In this document: piece after piece, positions 19,127-27,720 of the stretch
How the letters are laid out: each line of letters starts with the position of its first letter
How positions within the stretch are numbered: the first letter of the stretch is position 1
Assembly (NCBI RefSeq): GCF_040459645.1
Contig: NZ_JARVHQ010000001.1
Span: forward strand, 4,278,001-4,342,000
From: Bacillus cereus group sp. RP43
GTDB taxonomy: Bacteria; Bacillota; Bacilli; Bacillales; Bacillaceae_G
DNA length: 64,000 nucleotides
Reading direction: 5' to 3'
Notes under the pieces: generated by a model
What the model was told of the DNA's origin: nothing
What the model saw: only the letters and a program-made list of their open reading frames with translations
Databases searched by the model: none
Made by a program: the position numbers and the translations under genes

Positions 19127-19597
19127 ATGCTAACTTTTGAAGAAAAATTATCAATTATTGAATCTTTCCCGGAATTAGAAAGAAAGAACGTATCATTAAA
19201 ACGCGTAAACTTTCACTTTGAAGAAAGTCGTTTAGATAAAAAGAACGTTGTATATCATTTACATCCAAACGGAAACGGGTTTGTATACGCAAACTTCATT
19301 AAAGGTTATAAAACAGATGATAAAGGCATGATTAACATCCGTGAGTTTTCAGAAGAAGAACTGCGTTCATTAATTGAAAAAGTAATTGAACGTCTATCAC
19401 AGGAGCAAGAGGAAATTGTAGCACCAATGGAACCTGCTGCAGAAGAAGAATGGAAGAACGAAGACGGTCATATCCTAACTCTTATTCAAGAGGATGATAT
19501 GTGGAACGTTTACGCTGGCGTAAACTTAGACGGTACATTCAACTCTTATCCAGAAGCTGCGGAATACCTTGATGAAGAAGGATTTTCACGTAAATAA
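19127..19597 (+). CDS. Conserved Bacillus protein of unknown function
   Basis: Acidic soluble protein of 156 residues; GGAGGC lies 4 bases before the ATG. The N-terminal part (FEEKLSIIESFPELERKNVSLKRVNFHFEES) is followed by a beta-rich region with NVVYHLHPNGNGFVYANFIKGY, a glutamate-rich linker (about 88-108), and a C-terminal module (HILTLIQEDDMWNVYAGVNLDGTFNSYPEAAEYLDEEGF). No signal peptide, membrane segment or catalytic motif is seen. It is a single-gene unit with its own terminator. I recognise it only as a conserved Bacillus hypothetical. Confidence 0.8.
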   Translation: MLTFEEKLSIIESFPELERKNVSLKRVNFHFEESRLDKKNVVYHLHPNGNGFVYANFIKGYKTDDKGMINIREFSEEELRSLIEKVIERLSQEQEEIVAPMEPAAEEEWKNEDGHILTLIQEDDMWNVYAGVNLDGTFNSYPEAAEYLDEEGFSRK

Positions 19598-19620
19598 TAC
19601 GTTCCTTACTAATCATGAGA

Positions 19621-19653
19621 CCGTCCCAATTTTTTTGGGACGGCCCTCTTTTT
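19621..19653 (+). terminator. Terminator of the 19127 gene
   Basis: Stem CCGTCCCAA / TTGGGACGG with a 5-base loop, then CCCTCTTTTT. Confidence 0.85.
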
Positions 19654-19792
19654 ATTAATAGATAGGCTATCATTGTCGTATTTTATAGTTAAGTCGATAT
19701 AACGAGAGTTATGTTGCGATTTTACCCAATAAGAACCTAACTCCATTTCAAAGTTAGGATTTTGGGACAGTCCCCTCCATAAAATTAAGGAA

Positions 19793-20611
19793 TCAAAACT
19801 TCTTATTCTCACTATCCCCTATAAAAATTTGAATTTGACAACTATAAGACTCCGCATTAAAAATATCACTAACTAACTCCACTTCAATAAAACTTTCCAC
19901 TTCTATATCGTTTTCTTTTATATATTTAATCATAGTATTTCTACGTTCTTCTTCATTTTCTTTACTGTACGCTAATGTTACATATTGTCCGCCCGGTAAT
20001 ACTTTTATATTTTGTATCTCTTCCATATGTACATCATCTCGTACTTTATTAAAAACATACTTCGGTTCTACATCCCACTTTTCATTGACATTGTAGAGAA
20101 TTCCCATTTCCATTGCCATTTTCTCTTCATAATCTTGCACGATTTTCTCTAAATCGGAATAATACAGTAACTCCTGTAAACTCCCCACTTCTTTACAAGG
20201 CGCTACAATTACATAACGCTGTTCAAAGAACTGAATAGATATTTCATCATTCTTTAATATTTCCTGTGAACTCCCTACTTTCTCATTTAACCCATCAATC
20301 GTTTCAATTACCTCTTTCATTTTCTTTATATGTTCTTCTGCTTCCGCTCTCTTTAATTGTAAAAATTGTAGCAACTTGTCCGTATTACATTCCTTAAAAA
20401 TCTCTTGAAGTTCTACTATACTAGTGTTCAACTCTCTACAGCTTTTTATAATATCAATGTGAATGAATTGATCTATGGAATAATATCTATATCCTGTTGA
20501 TTCCTCAATATGCTTCGGAATAAGAATCCCCATCTTATGATAGTACCGTAATGCTTTTATCGTAATATCCTTTATTTTTGCAACTTCTCCAATAGAAAAT
20601 AATGTTTTCAC
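19793..20611 (-). CDS. MerR-family regulator with effector domain (BmrR/Mta type)
   Basis: Transcription regulator of 272 residues. The N-terminal winged-helix DNA-binding domain reads LFSIGEVAKIKDITIKALRYYHKMGILIP and continues with STGYRYYSIDQF. A coiled-coil dimer helix follows (about 80-120), then a C-terminal domain of about 150 residues like the GyrI-type ligand-binding domain of BmrR. A GTG at 20611 with GGAAGAG 6 bases upstream gives the standard MerR N terminus; an ATG at 20641 is possible but its upstream region is the operator itself. It is divergent from a GNAT acetyltransferase whose promoter carries the classic MerR operator, so it probably activates that gene in response to a small hydrophobic compound. 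Confidence 0.88.
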   Translation of the reverse strand: MKTLFSIGEVAKIKDITIKALRYYHKMGILIPKHIEESTGYRYYSIDQFIHIDIIKSCRELNTSIVELQEIFKECNTDKLLQFLQLKRAEAEEHIKKMKEVIETIDGLNEKVGSSQEILKNDEISIQFFEQRYVIVAPCKEVGSLQELLYYSDLEKIVQDYEEKMAMEMGILYNVNEKWDVEPKYVFNKVRDDVHMEEIQNIKVLPGGQYVTLAYSKENEEERRNTMIKYIKENDIEVESFIEVELVSDIFNAESYSCQIQIFIGDSENKKF

Positions 20612-20648
20612 CCGAATCTCTTCCTTCTTATTTTTTCGCATGTAACTA

Positions 20649-20679
20649 TTGACTCTCCCCTAAGAGGAGACCTTACTAT
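20649..20679 (+). promoter_or_regulatory. MerR-type promoter/operator with 19-bp spacer
   Basis: TTGACT (20649-20654) and TACTAT (20674-20679) are separated by 19 bp, the over-long spacing that MerR proteins correct by distorting DNA. The spacer holds the dyad CTCCCCTAAGAGGAG, very like operators of B. subtilis Mta and BmrR. The promoter points at the acetyltransferase gene. Confidence 0.85.
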
Positions 20680-20720
20680 TTATAATAAGTTATTTACATT
20701 GATAAAGGGAGTATATAATT

Positions 20721-21353
20721 ATGAACACAGTAAAATATAGAAGTCTTGTTAAGGAAGACTATGAACCTATAAAACATTTAATTGGTGAGGCATTTGGATT
20801 TAATGAATTCATTACAGATAAAAAATTTTTAAACCCCATATTAAACGTCTACCTACACAGTTGCATTTTAGAAAGTTCCTTTAGTAAGGTAGCTGAAAAA
20901 GATAATAAAATTATCGGTGTCATTTTAGGCGATTCCGAAAAAGATAAAAACCGTTTAAAGAGATTCCATAATACGTTTAGCTTTGCCTTTAACACGCTGA
21001 AACTATTCATGACGAATAAAGAGAATAGAGAGTTTTTAAAAACGTTTATAAAAGTTCAAAAAACATATAAAGAACTCATTCAAGGAAAAGAAGAGCAGTT
21101 TCAAGGTTGTATACAATTATTCATCGTATCCGAAGAATCTAGAGGTCTTGGAGTTGGGAAATATTTATTAAATAATTTATTACAATACATGACAAACGAA
21201 GAAGTAATATCTTTATACTTATATACAGATAATGCATGCAACTATAGATTTTATGACAAACAAAACTTCCAACGTATACAAGAAAAAGCAGTTAAATTTG
21301 GGCCAAAAGAAGAAGATTTCAACGTATTTTTATACCGCTATGACTTTAACTAA
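20721..21353 (+). CDS. GNAT-family N-acetyltransferase
   Basis: Acetyl-CoA-dependent acetyltransferase of 210 residues. The first half has the usual GNAT start (VKYRSLVKEDYEPIKHLIGEAFGF). Motif A, the acetyl-CoA binding loop, is LFIVSEESRGLGVGKYLLNNLL (about 133-154), followed by SLYLYTDNACNYRFYDKQNFQRI. An insert of about 45 residues between the early strands and motif A is larger than in small GNATs. The ATG follows AAAGGGAG. Control by the divergent MerR regulator suggests acetylation of a drug, peptide or polyamine; the substrate is unknown. Confidence 0.87.
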   Translation: MNTVKYRSLVKEDYEPIKHLIGEAFGFNEFITDKKFLNPILNVYLHSCILESSFSKVAEKDNKIIGVILGDSEKDKNRLKRFHNTFSFAFNTLKLFMTNKENREFLKTFIKVQKTYKELIQGKEEQFQGCIQLFIVSEESRGLGVGKYLLNNLLQYMTNEEVISLYLYTDNACNYRFYDKQNFQRIQEKAVKFGPKEEDFNVFLYRYDFN

Positions 21354-21374
21354 TAGTAACATTTACACTTCGAT

Positions 21375-21403
21375 GCTCTTTGCTAATTAGCAAAGAGCTA
21401 TAT
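21375..21403 (+). terminator. Terminator of the GNAT gene
   Basis: Perfect 12-bp self-complementary stem GCTCTTTGCTAATTAGCAAAGAGC; the T-rich tail is short. Confidence 0.6.
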
Positions 21404-21553
21404 TAAGTATGCCTATCACTCGCGAGTGGTTGTCAAAAAATCATACTAGCTAAAATCCTCCTGCCAAACTCTTCTACTACTATTGTTTCAGTTCGATTAG
21501 CGCGAAAAAGAGGAAGATGTGTAATAACTTCAATGTAAAAAGGAGCGCACAAC

Positions 21554-22159
21554 ATGGAATGGATTCACGAATTATTTCAGCAATATGGGTATTATGTAGT
21601 ACTCGTTGGATTACTTTTAGAATATATCGCTCTTCCATTTCCAGGAGAGCCAACATTAGCCTATGCAGGATTTTTATCACATCAAGGTGATTTAAGTTTA
21701 CCAATTTTAATTGTTTTATCCTTTATTGGGACAAGTGTCGGTATGACATTCCAATACTTTTTAGGAAATAAACTTGGTATGCCTTTCATTCAGAAATACG
21801 GGAAATATGTATTTTTAACAGAACGAAAAATTAATTTAACGAAAATGTGGTTTGATAAATACGGATATTTTCTAATCTTTATCGCTTTTTTCATTCCAGG
21901 CGTCCGCCACTTCACGGGCTACTTTGCAGGAATTATCAACTTACCGTTTCGCCGCTTTGCGATGACAATTTATTCAGGCGCCCTATTTTGGGTATCATTC
22001 TTCTTAATCGGTGGTTACTGGTTAGGGGAAAACTTAGAAAATATATTCCTAGTACTTGAACAACATATTTGGAAAATTATCTTCGGTATTATTATCATTA
22101 CGCTAATCACCCGATTTCACAAAAAAATAAAGCATGTGTTTGTAAAAAACATAAATTAA
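21554..22159 (+). CDS. DedA-family membrane protein
   Basis: Polytopic membrane protein of 201 residues (SNARE-associated/VTT domain). Conserved pieces are ALPFPGEPTLAYAGFLSHQG (about 26-45), the glycine-rich GTSVGMTFQYFLGNKLG segment and the FIPGVRHFTGYFAGIINLPFRRF motif (about 117-139) that holds the functional arginine. DedA proteins are thought to act as lipid scramblases/flippases, for example recycling undecaprenyl phosphate, and affect membrane potential and antimicrobial resistance. AAAGGAGCG precedes the ATG. It is monocistronic. Confidence 0.9.
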   Translation: MEWIHELFQQYGYYVVLVGLLLEYIALPFPGEPTLAYAGFLSHQGDLSLPILIVLSFIGTSVGMTFQYFLGNKLGMPFIQKYGKYVFLTERKINLTKMWFDKYGYFLIFIAFFIPGVRHFTGYFAGIINLPFRRFAMTIYSGALFWVSFFLIGGYWLGENLENIFLVLEQHIWKIIFGIIIITLITRFHKKIKHVFVKNIN

Positions 22160-22200
22160 TATGAAAATCATTTCATTTGAACTTTTCATCAATAAATAAT

Positions 22201-22231
22201 AAAAAGCGGAGACCCATAGTCTCCGCTTTTT
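22201..22231. terminator. Convergent terminator (dedA / LPXTG gene)
   Basis: Perfect 13-bp stem AAAAAGCGGAGAC / GTCTCCGCTTTTT with a 5-base loop. Confidence 0.88.
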
Positions 22232-22268
22232 CACATACATTCTGTTTCCGAACTAACTCTCACGCTCA

Positions 22269-25262
22269 TTAATTTTTTTTACGTCTAAACAACATCGCTC
22301 CAAAAATTAATGCGAACATACCTGCAATAAGAGACGTAGATTCAGTTGATGTTCCCCCTGTTTGAGGAAGTAATTTTGATTGCTTACTATTTTCTTTACT
22401 AGGTGATACTTCAGATTTACTTTGTACATCTTGTTTGCTTTGTACTTCTACTTTATCTTGTACCTCTGGTTTGTTTTGCACTTCTACTTTATCCTGAGCC
22501 TCTGGTTTGTTTGAAACTTCCGGTTGCTCTTTTACCTCTGGTTTGTTCGGTACTCCCGGTTGCTCTTCTGTTACCTCTAGTTCTTCTTCTTTCCACTCTT
22601 CTGTTGTTTCAACTTCTACTTTTTCTTCTTCTGATTTTACCCAAATTTCCGGTTTGTCTGTTACCTCTGGCTTCTCTAACACATTCGGTTCTTCTGTCAC
22701 CTTTGGCTCTTCCGGTTTTTCTTCTTTTGACTCTTCTGTTGTTTCTTCTTTATTTTGCTCTTCTTCTGATTTTACCCAAATTTCCGGTTTGTCTGTTACC
22801 TCTGGCTTCTCTAACACATTCGGTTCTTCTGTCACCTTTGGTTCTTCCGGTTTTTCTTCATTTAACTCTTCTGTTGTTGCTTCTTTATTTTGCTCTTCTT
22901 CTGGTTTTACCCAAATTTCCGGTTTGTCTGTTACCTCTGGCTTCTCTAACACATTCGGTTCTTCTGTCACCTTTGGCTCTTCCGGTTTAGTTTGGACTTC
23001 CATTTCTTCTATTGTTTCTTCTTTACTTTGTTCTTCTTCTGGTTTCACCCAAATTTCCGGCTTGTCTGTTACCTCTGGTTTTTCTAACACATTCGGTTCT
23101 TCTGTCACCTTTGGCGATTCCGGTTTAGTTTGGACTTCCATTTCTTCTATTGTTTCTTCTTTACTTTGTTCTTCTTCTGGTTTCACCCAAATTTCCGGCT
23201 TGTCTGTTACCTCTGGTTTTTCTAACACATTCGGTTCTTCTGTCACCTTTGGCGATTCCGGTTTAGTTGGGGCTTCCAATTCTTCTATTGTTTCTTCTTT
23301 ATTTTGTTCTTCCTCTGGTTTTACCCAAATTTCCGGTTTGTCTGTTACCTCTGGCTTCTCTAACACATTCGGTTCTTCTGTCACCTTTGGCTCTTCCGGT
23401 TTTAATGACTCTTCCAATTCTTCTGTTGTTTCTTCTTTATTTTGTTCTTCCTCTGGTTTCACCCAGATTTCCGGCTTGTCTGTTACCTCTGGTTTTTCTA
23501 ACACATTCGGTTCTTCTGTCACCTTTGGGTTTTCCGGTTTTAATGACTCTTCTATTTCTTCTGTTGTTTCTTCTTCAATCTTTTCTTCTTCTGGTTTCAC
23601 CCAAATTTCTGGTTTGTCCGTTACCTCTGGTTTTTCTGGCTTATTCGGCTCTTCTGTCACCTTTGGCTCTTCCGGTTTTAATGACTCTTCCAGTTCTTCT
23701 GTTGTTTCTTCTTTACCTTGCTCTTCTACTTCTGTTGCTTCATGGATCTTTATATTTGTAATATCATATCCGTTAACTTTCGATTGATATCCTGATACTG
23801 GTTGTTCTTTCACTTCATACTTATAAGCTTTTCCCTCATTATCAACTGCTGGTAACTTTTCAAACTCGTATTTCCAGTCATTTGCTGCAGTAACTTCCTT
23901 CGTTGCAATGACTTTACCATTTTGCAGTAAATCTACTTTAATGTTCTCTGGGCGATCTTTTACTTTGTCATCTTTCCACGTTTTCGTTCCTGCAACAGAT
24001 GTAGTTTTCAACTTATTTGGAACCATAAGTTTTATTCCATTTACATCATCCTTCTTAATTGTAAAAGGAATTTTCGTTTGCGGATCGAACTCTACATAGT
24101 TCGGTGCTGAAATTTCTTGTACATAGTAATTACCTGGAGCAAGATTTGGTACTTCAACTACTCCGTCTTGATTTGTTGTATAAGAATCACCAATTTGCTG
24201 ACCTGACTCTGTGTATAATTTAAAAGAAACACCTGGAATAACTTTCCCTTCGTTCCCTTCAATATGCTTAACAATTTGCAGCGTTCCTTTCGCAGGTAAA
24301 TCCCCTTCAGCTCCGCCGCCAAATGATATATTTTCAACTTTTACACTATTAGATTCTGAAACAGGTTTCTCATATAAAATTTGATAATCAAGTTTATAGT
24401 CATTTTGTAGGAATTTTAAACTTTTTCCACTCTCAGTTATAGTTGATTTATAAGCAACAGTAAATGAAGTGGCGTTCCCCATATGTCTATAAATTACAAC
24501 TTCAAATGAGTTATCACTAGTAAACTTAATATATCCATAACCTCGCTTTTGAAATTGCTCAAGAGACAAATTTTCTCTACTATTAATAGTTATATAAAAA
24601 CTATCTTTATTAAGCATTTGTCCTTCTTGTAAAGTATCTTTCAAAACGATATTGTCATGTAAATATTGTTTCTTTAGATTGATATTTAAAAACCAACGTA
24701 TTTCATTACTTTTGTCTGGCTGAATATCACCAGCTTTATAGAAAAAGATCCCCGGTCCTGTACCGTCCCCTTTCGAGTGAGTAATGCTAACCGTTTGTTT
24801 TTCTAAATTTGTCCCCAAATTCGTTTGTACATCTTTCGTTTTTCCTGCTTCTACATTCGTACCCTGAACAGTAAAATTAAAGTTCCCTCGAATATTCTCA
24901 AGCTTCTCTACCGTATCGTTAAATGTACAAACCACATTATTTCTATTGATCTGGCACGTTCCAAAAACGCGTCCTGCCTCATCCTTTAATGCAATCGTTC
25001 CACTATAACCCTGTAATTCTGGAGGAAGCGCTAACGTTAATGTATCCCCAGACTTCATCTTCTTTCCAGGTTTTTCACTAAAGTTTACATGTATTGTAGT
25101 CTTTTCCCCATAATTTAATGTTGTCTTTTCGATTGTAAAACTATCAACTAATCCTGTTGTGTTTAATTCTTGAGCATGACTTATAATAGGCATAAAAACT
25201 TGTCCAATAATAACAGTAAAAATAAAACAAATTACAGATATTCTTTTTAAATATGTACTCAT
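22269..25262 (-). CDS. LPXTG-anchored adhesin with Cna-type domains and long repeat stalk
   Basis: Cell-wall surface protein of 997 residues, starting at the ATG at 25262 with GGAGGCG before it; the upstream in-frame extension was rejected. Order: signal peptide (1 to about 31, ending SHAQE); an N-terminal collagen-binding-like Ig region (about 35-310; LVDSFTIEKTTLNYGEK); a SpaA/prealbumin-like domain (about 322-415; YYVQEISAPNYV); a Cna B domain (about 418-505; KTWKDDKVKDRPENIKVDLLQNG) able to form Lys-Asn isopeptide bonds; eight proline/glutamate-rich repeats; a low-complexity PEVQDKVEVQ spacer; and a sortase signal LPQTG at 965-969 with hydrophobic tail and RRKKN. It should be coupled to peptidoglycan by sortase A and project a binding head through the surface. 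Confidence 0.93.
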   Translation of the reverse strand: MSTYLKRISVICFIFTVIIGQVFMPIISHAQELNTTGLVDSFTIEKTTLNYGEKTTIHVNFSEKPGKKMKSGDTLTLALPPELQGYSGTIALKDEAGRVFGTCQINRNNVVCTFNDTVEKLENIRGNFNFTVQGTNVEAGKTKDVQTNLGTNLEKQTVSITHSKGDGTGPGIFFYKAGDIQPDKSNEIRWFLNINLKKQYLHDNIVLKDTLQEGQMLNKDSFYITINSRENLSLEQFQKRGYGYIKFTSDNSFEVVIYRHMGNATSFTVAYKSTITESGKSLKFLQNDYKLDYQILYEKPVSESNSVKVENISFGGGAEGDLPAKGTLQIVKHIEGNEGKVIPGVSFKLYTESGQQIGDSYTTNQDGVVEVPNLAPGNYYVQEISAPNYVEFDPQTKIPFTIKKDDVNGIKLMVPNKLKTTSVAGTKTWKDDKVKDRPENIKVDLLQNGKVIATKEVTAANDWKYEFEKLPAVDNEGKAYKYEVKEQPVSGYQSKVNGYDITNIKIHEATEVEEQGKEETTEELEESLKPEEPKVTEEPNKPEKPEVTDKPEIWVKPEEEKIEEETTEEIEESLKPENPKVTEEPNVLEKPEVTDKPEIWVKPEEEQNKEETTEELEESLKPEEPKVTEEPNVLEKPEVTDKPEIWVKPEEEQNKEETIEELEAPTKPESPKVTEEPNVLEKPEVTDKPEIWVKPEEEQSKEETIEEMEVQTKPESPKVTEEPNVLEKPEVTDKPEIWVKPEEEQSKEETIEEMEVQTKPEEPKVTEEPNVLEKPEVTDKPEIWVKPEEEQNKEATTEELNEEKPEEPKVTEEPNVLEKPEVTDKPEIWVKSEEEQNKEETTEESKEEKPEEPKVTEEPNVLEKPEVTDKPEIWVKSEEEKVEVETTEEWKEEELEVTEEQPGVPNKPEVKEQPEVSNKPEAQDKVEVQNKPEVQDKVEVQSKQDVQSKSEVSPSKENSKQSKLLPQTGGTSTESTSLIAGMFALIFGAMLFRRKKN
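22620..23690 (-). repeat. Eight tandem repeats coding the adhesin stalk
   Basis: About 45-codon units share the core PKVTEEPNVLEKPEVTDKPEIWVKPEEE followed by a variable acidic linker. The KPEIWVK heptapeptide occurs eight times. Units are near-identical at the DNA level over 80-90 bp, so length variation by recombination or slippage is expected. Confidence 0.9.
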
Positions 25263-25855
25263 AACGCCTCCATTTTTAATCATCAAATTTTCCTGCGGTG
25301 AAATCCTTTCCACCCTAAACCACCTTGAAAAAAGGTTACAACTAAAGAATATTTGCAGAATCAAACTATCTTTAATCCTACAAAACAAAGCAGTAAACAA
25401 CACGATTCATTAACCATATTGTTCGCTTGTTTTGGCAGCCAACAATAAATATTAGTACTTATGAAAATGCATTACAAGACTGTTCATTCACATATTATTT
25501 TGTTACTATGTTAGTAGTAACCAAAATACACTGAATGACCATTTTATTCATACGGTCATCTGATGACTGACTATTTTTCTCTTTCGAATATTATCCATTA
25601 CCATTCTCCCCTAATAACTTTATTCCACTAGTACTGAAGAACGAACATATTCCGAAATTACACATCCATATTTACTATTTTAATATTTCTCATCACTTCA
25701 AAACCCAACCTATTTAACACAAATCATATGGTTTTAAAATTAAAACAGTAAGCAATAAAATACATCCTACTATAATAATAAAAAGTAAGTATAAATAGAG
25801 GGTACATACAAATTTTTCAAGCTTGCTATCTCCTCATTTTTAATAATTTCACAAT
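25263..25855. other. Non-coding region upstream of the adhesin gene
   Basis: About 590 bp, strongly AT-rich. I see no plausible gene, RNA or clear promoter pair; an adhesin promoter must lie here on the minus strand. Confidence 0.5.
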
Positions 25856-25895
25856 AATAAGGCTACCTTTCCTTATTAAGAAAGATAGCCTTATT
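25856..25895 (-). terminator. Terminator of the acyl-CoA ligase gene
   Basis: Stem AATAAGGCTACCTTTC / GAAAGATAGCCTTATT with one mismatch lies just past the ligase stop. Confidence 0.8.
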
Positions 25896-25918
25896 TATAT
25901 AGACAAATGCTCTACCGC

Positions 25919-27475
25919 CTAGTTTTTCGCGCCTTTCAACGACTCTCTCAGCACAAACTTTTGTAATTTCCCACTCGCATTACGCGGAAGTTCATCCACA
26001 AATAAATAATGACGTGGACGTTTATAGTCTGCTAATTCATCACTTTCTTTACAATATGTTTCTAAATCAGCTTCTGTAATCATTTCATCTTTCTTTACAA
26101 TGACGGCCACAACACGTTCTCCCCATAATTCATCTGGCTCACCAAGTACTGCAACATCTAATACACCAGGGTGACTATGAAGGAAATCTTCAATTTCGCG
26201 AGGATAAATATTTACGCCACCGCTAATTACCATATCATCAACGCGATCTGCAACGAATAAATAGCCGTCTTTATCGAAGTAGCCTAAATCACCAGAATGA
26301 TACCACCCTTTATACATCGATTTTTTATTTGCTTCTTCTCGGTTATGATATCCAGCCATCATGGTCGGGCCGCGTAAAATAATTTCCCCTACTTCATAAG
26401 GAGGCAATACATCATCTGGCTCTGCTGGTGCATCTTCGTTCGGTTTCACAATTCGAATTTCATGGCTAAAGCAGGGCGTTCCTGCTGAACCAGCTTTCGT
26501 AATTTGATCCTCTTCTACTAGAAACGCAACAACTGGTCCCATTTCTGTCATCCCGTAAATTTGGACAAGATCAATATAAAGACGCTCTTTACATTCCTTC
26601 ACTAACGCTGGAGCCATCGCAGCCCCGCCATATACACCGATTTTCATCGAAGTTAAATCATACTCGGCTAGATCTTTTTGCAGTAACATATTCCACATCG
26701 TTGGTGCTGCAAAAAACGTCGTAATCTTCTCTTCTTGAATTGTATGTAATACTCTATCCGTATCAAAATGATGTAAAATAACATTCTTTCCGCCAACTTG
26801 AATGCGCGGTATAATTCCAGCGTTTAACTCGCCACAATGATATAAAGGCGCTACCACAAGTCCGGCGCTATCCCTGTTATATTTTATAAAATACGTACAA
26901 ATCATACTATGCTCAGCCATATCACGATGGCGATGTAGTACACCTTTCGGATGACCAGTCGTACCACTCGTATAAAGCATAGAGCAATAGTCCATTTCAT
27001 CGACTACGATATCTACTTTTTCAGCTGATGCTTCATTTACTTTTTCATGGTAGGAACTAGCGTAGGAAGGTGCATCGTCTTCTACATACCAAAAAGACGA
27101 ATTTGGAAAATCTCGTTCAATCATAGCAACAGTTGATTCAACTGCTTTTTCAAAGACAACTACTTTCGAGGCTGCATCTTGGAGGATATATGATAATTCT
27201 TTTGCTTTTAAGCGGAAATTAATTGGGTTGAAGATTGCGCCAATTTTGGAACAGGCTAAGTAAACGTTTACAAATTCGCGACAGTTATATAAGTAAACAG
27301 ATACACAATCTCCCTTTCTTACTCCTTCTTTCAATAGAGCTTGCGCCGTTTTATTTATTTGCTCATCCCACTGTTTATATGTCCAGCGAATATTTTTTTC
27401 TGGTTCTACTAACGCCTCTTTATTCGGATATTTGCCAACTGCCAAATCAAAAATTCTCCCTATCGTCATGTACAT
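25919..27475 (-). CDS. Fatty-acyl-CoA synthetase/AMP-dependent ligase
   Basis: Adenylate-forming enzyme of 518 residues (ANL superfamily) that activates a carboxylic acid with ATP and joins it to CoA. The P-loop signature reads YTSGTTGHPKGV (about 167-178), the A5 motif YGMTEMGP (about 305-312), the hinge region YHSGDLGYFDKDGYLFVADR (about 392-411) and the C-terminal catalytic lysine lies in LPRNASGKLQKFVLR (Lys near 507). The layout resembles long-/medium-chain fatty acyl-CoA ligases (LcfA/YngI type). It is alone, with its own terminator. Chain-length preference cannot be read from sequence. Confidence 0.88.
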   Translation of the reverse strand: MYMTIGRIFDLAVGKYPNKEALVEPEKNIRWTYKQWDEQINKTAQALLKEGVRKGDCVSVYLYNCREFVNVYLACSKIGAIFNPINFRLKAKELSYILQDAASKVVVFEKAVESTVAMIERDFPNSSFWYVEDDAPSYASSYHEKVNEASAEKVDIVVDEMDYCSMLYTSGTTGHPKGVLHRHRDMAEHSMICTYFIKYNRDSAGLVVAPLYHCGELNAGIIPRIQVGGKNVILHHFDTDRVLHTIQEEKITTFFAAPTMWNMLLQKDLAEYDLTSMKIGVYGGAAMAPALVKECKERLYIDLVQIYGMTEMGPVVAFLVEEDQITKAGSAGTPCFSHEIRIVKPNEDAPAEPDDVLPPYEVGEIILRGPTMMAGYHNREEANKKSMYKGWYHSGDLGYFDKDGYLFVADRVDDMVISGGVNIYPREIEDFLHSHPGVLDVAVLGEPDELWGERVVAVIVKKDEMITEADLETYCKESDELADYKRPRHYLFVDELPRNASGKLQKFVLRESLKGAKN

Positions 27476-27682
27476 GCCAACAATTTCCCCCTTTTCTCTT
27501 TCATAAATCTATCATTTCGTCTATAAGTAGACATAGTCCTCTAATAATTTGACTAATTTTTCTGATTATTATCGACATAGTTTTACAAATGGACCGTTCA
27601 GCGGTAAATGAAATTACATCGGCGGTTTTTAAGATATATCGATTTACCGACAAAAACTAACAACACTAGTCCCCTATATGAA

Positions 27683-27711
27683 AAAGAAGCCATCCCAAAA
27701 TTGGGACAGCC
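27683..27711 (-). terminator. Terminator of hemZ
   Basis: Hairpin GGCTGTCCCAATTTTGGGATGGC with a TTCTTTTTC tail on the minus strand, just past the hemZ stop. Confidence 0.75.
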
Positions 27712-27720
27712 ATCTTCTCC

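Noticed and set aside
19758..19780. Short repeat shared with 27691-27710 (TTGGGACAG and neighbours)
   Set aside because: The common words belong to terminator-like GGGAC hairpins and are too short to be called a dispersed element.
19609..19812. 67-codon minus-strand frame
   Set aside because: It is made up of a terminator and intergenic DNA and lacks a ribosome binding site.
22620..23690. CRISPR-like array because of regular repeats
   Set aside because: Repeats are in frame inside a surface protein gene, over 80 bp long with related, not unique, spacers, and no cas genes are near.
22507..23787. Long reading frame of 426 codons on the plus strand within the adhesin gene
   Set aside because: It is antisense to the repeat region and is a by-product of the repeated codons (Ser/Gly/Phe/Thr-rich mirror of Pro/Glu repeats), without start signals of its own.
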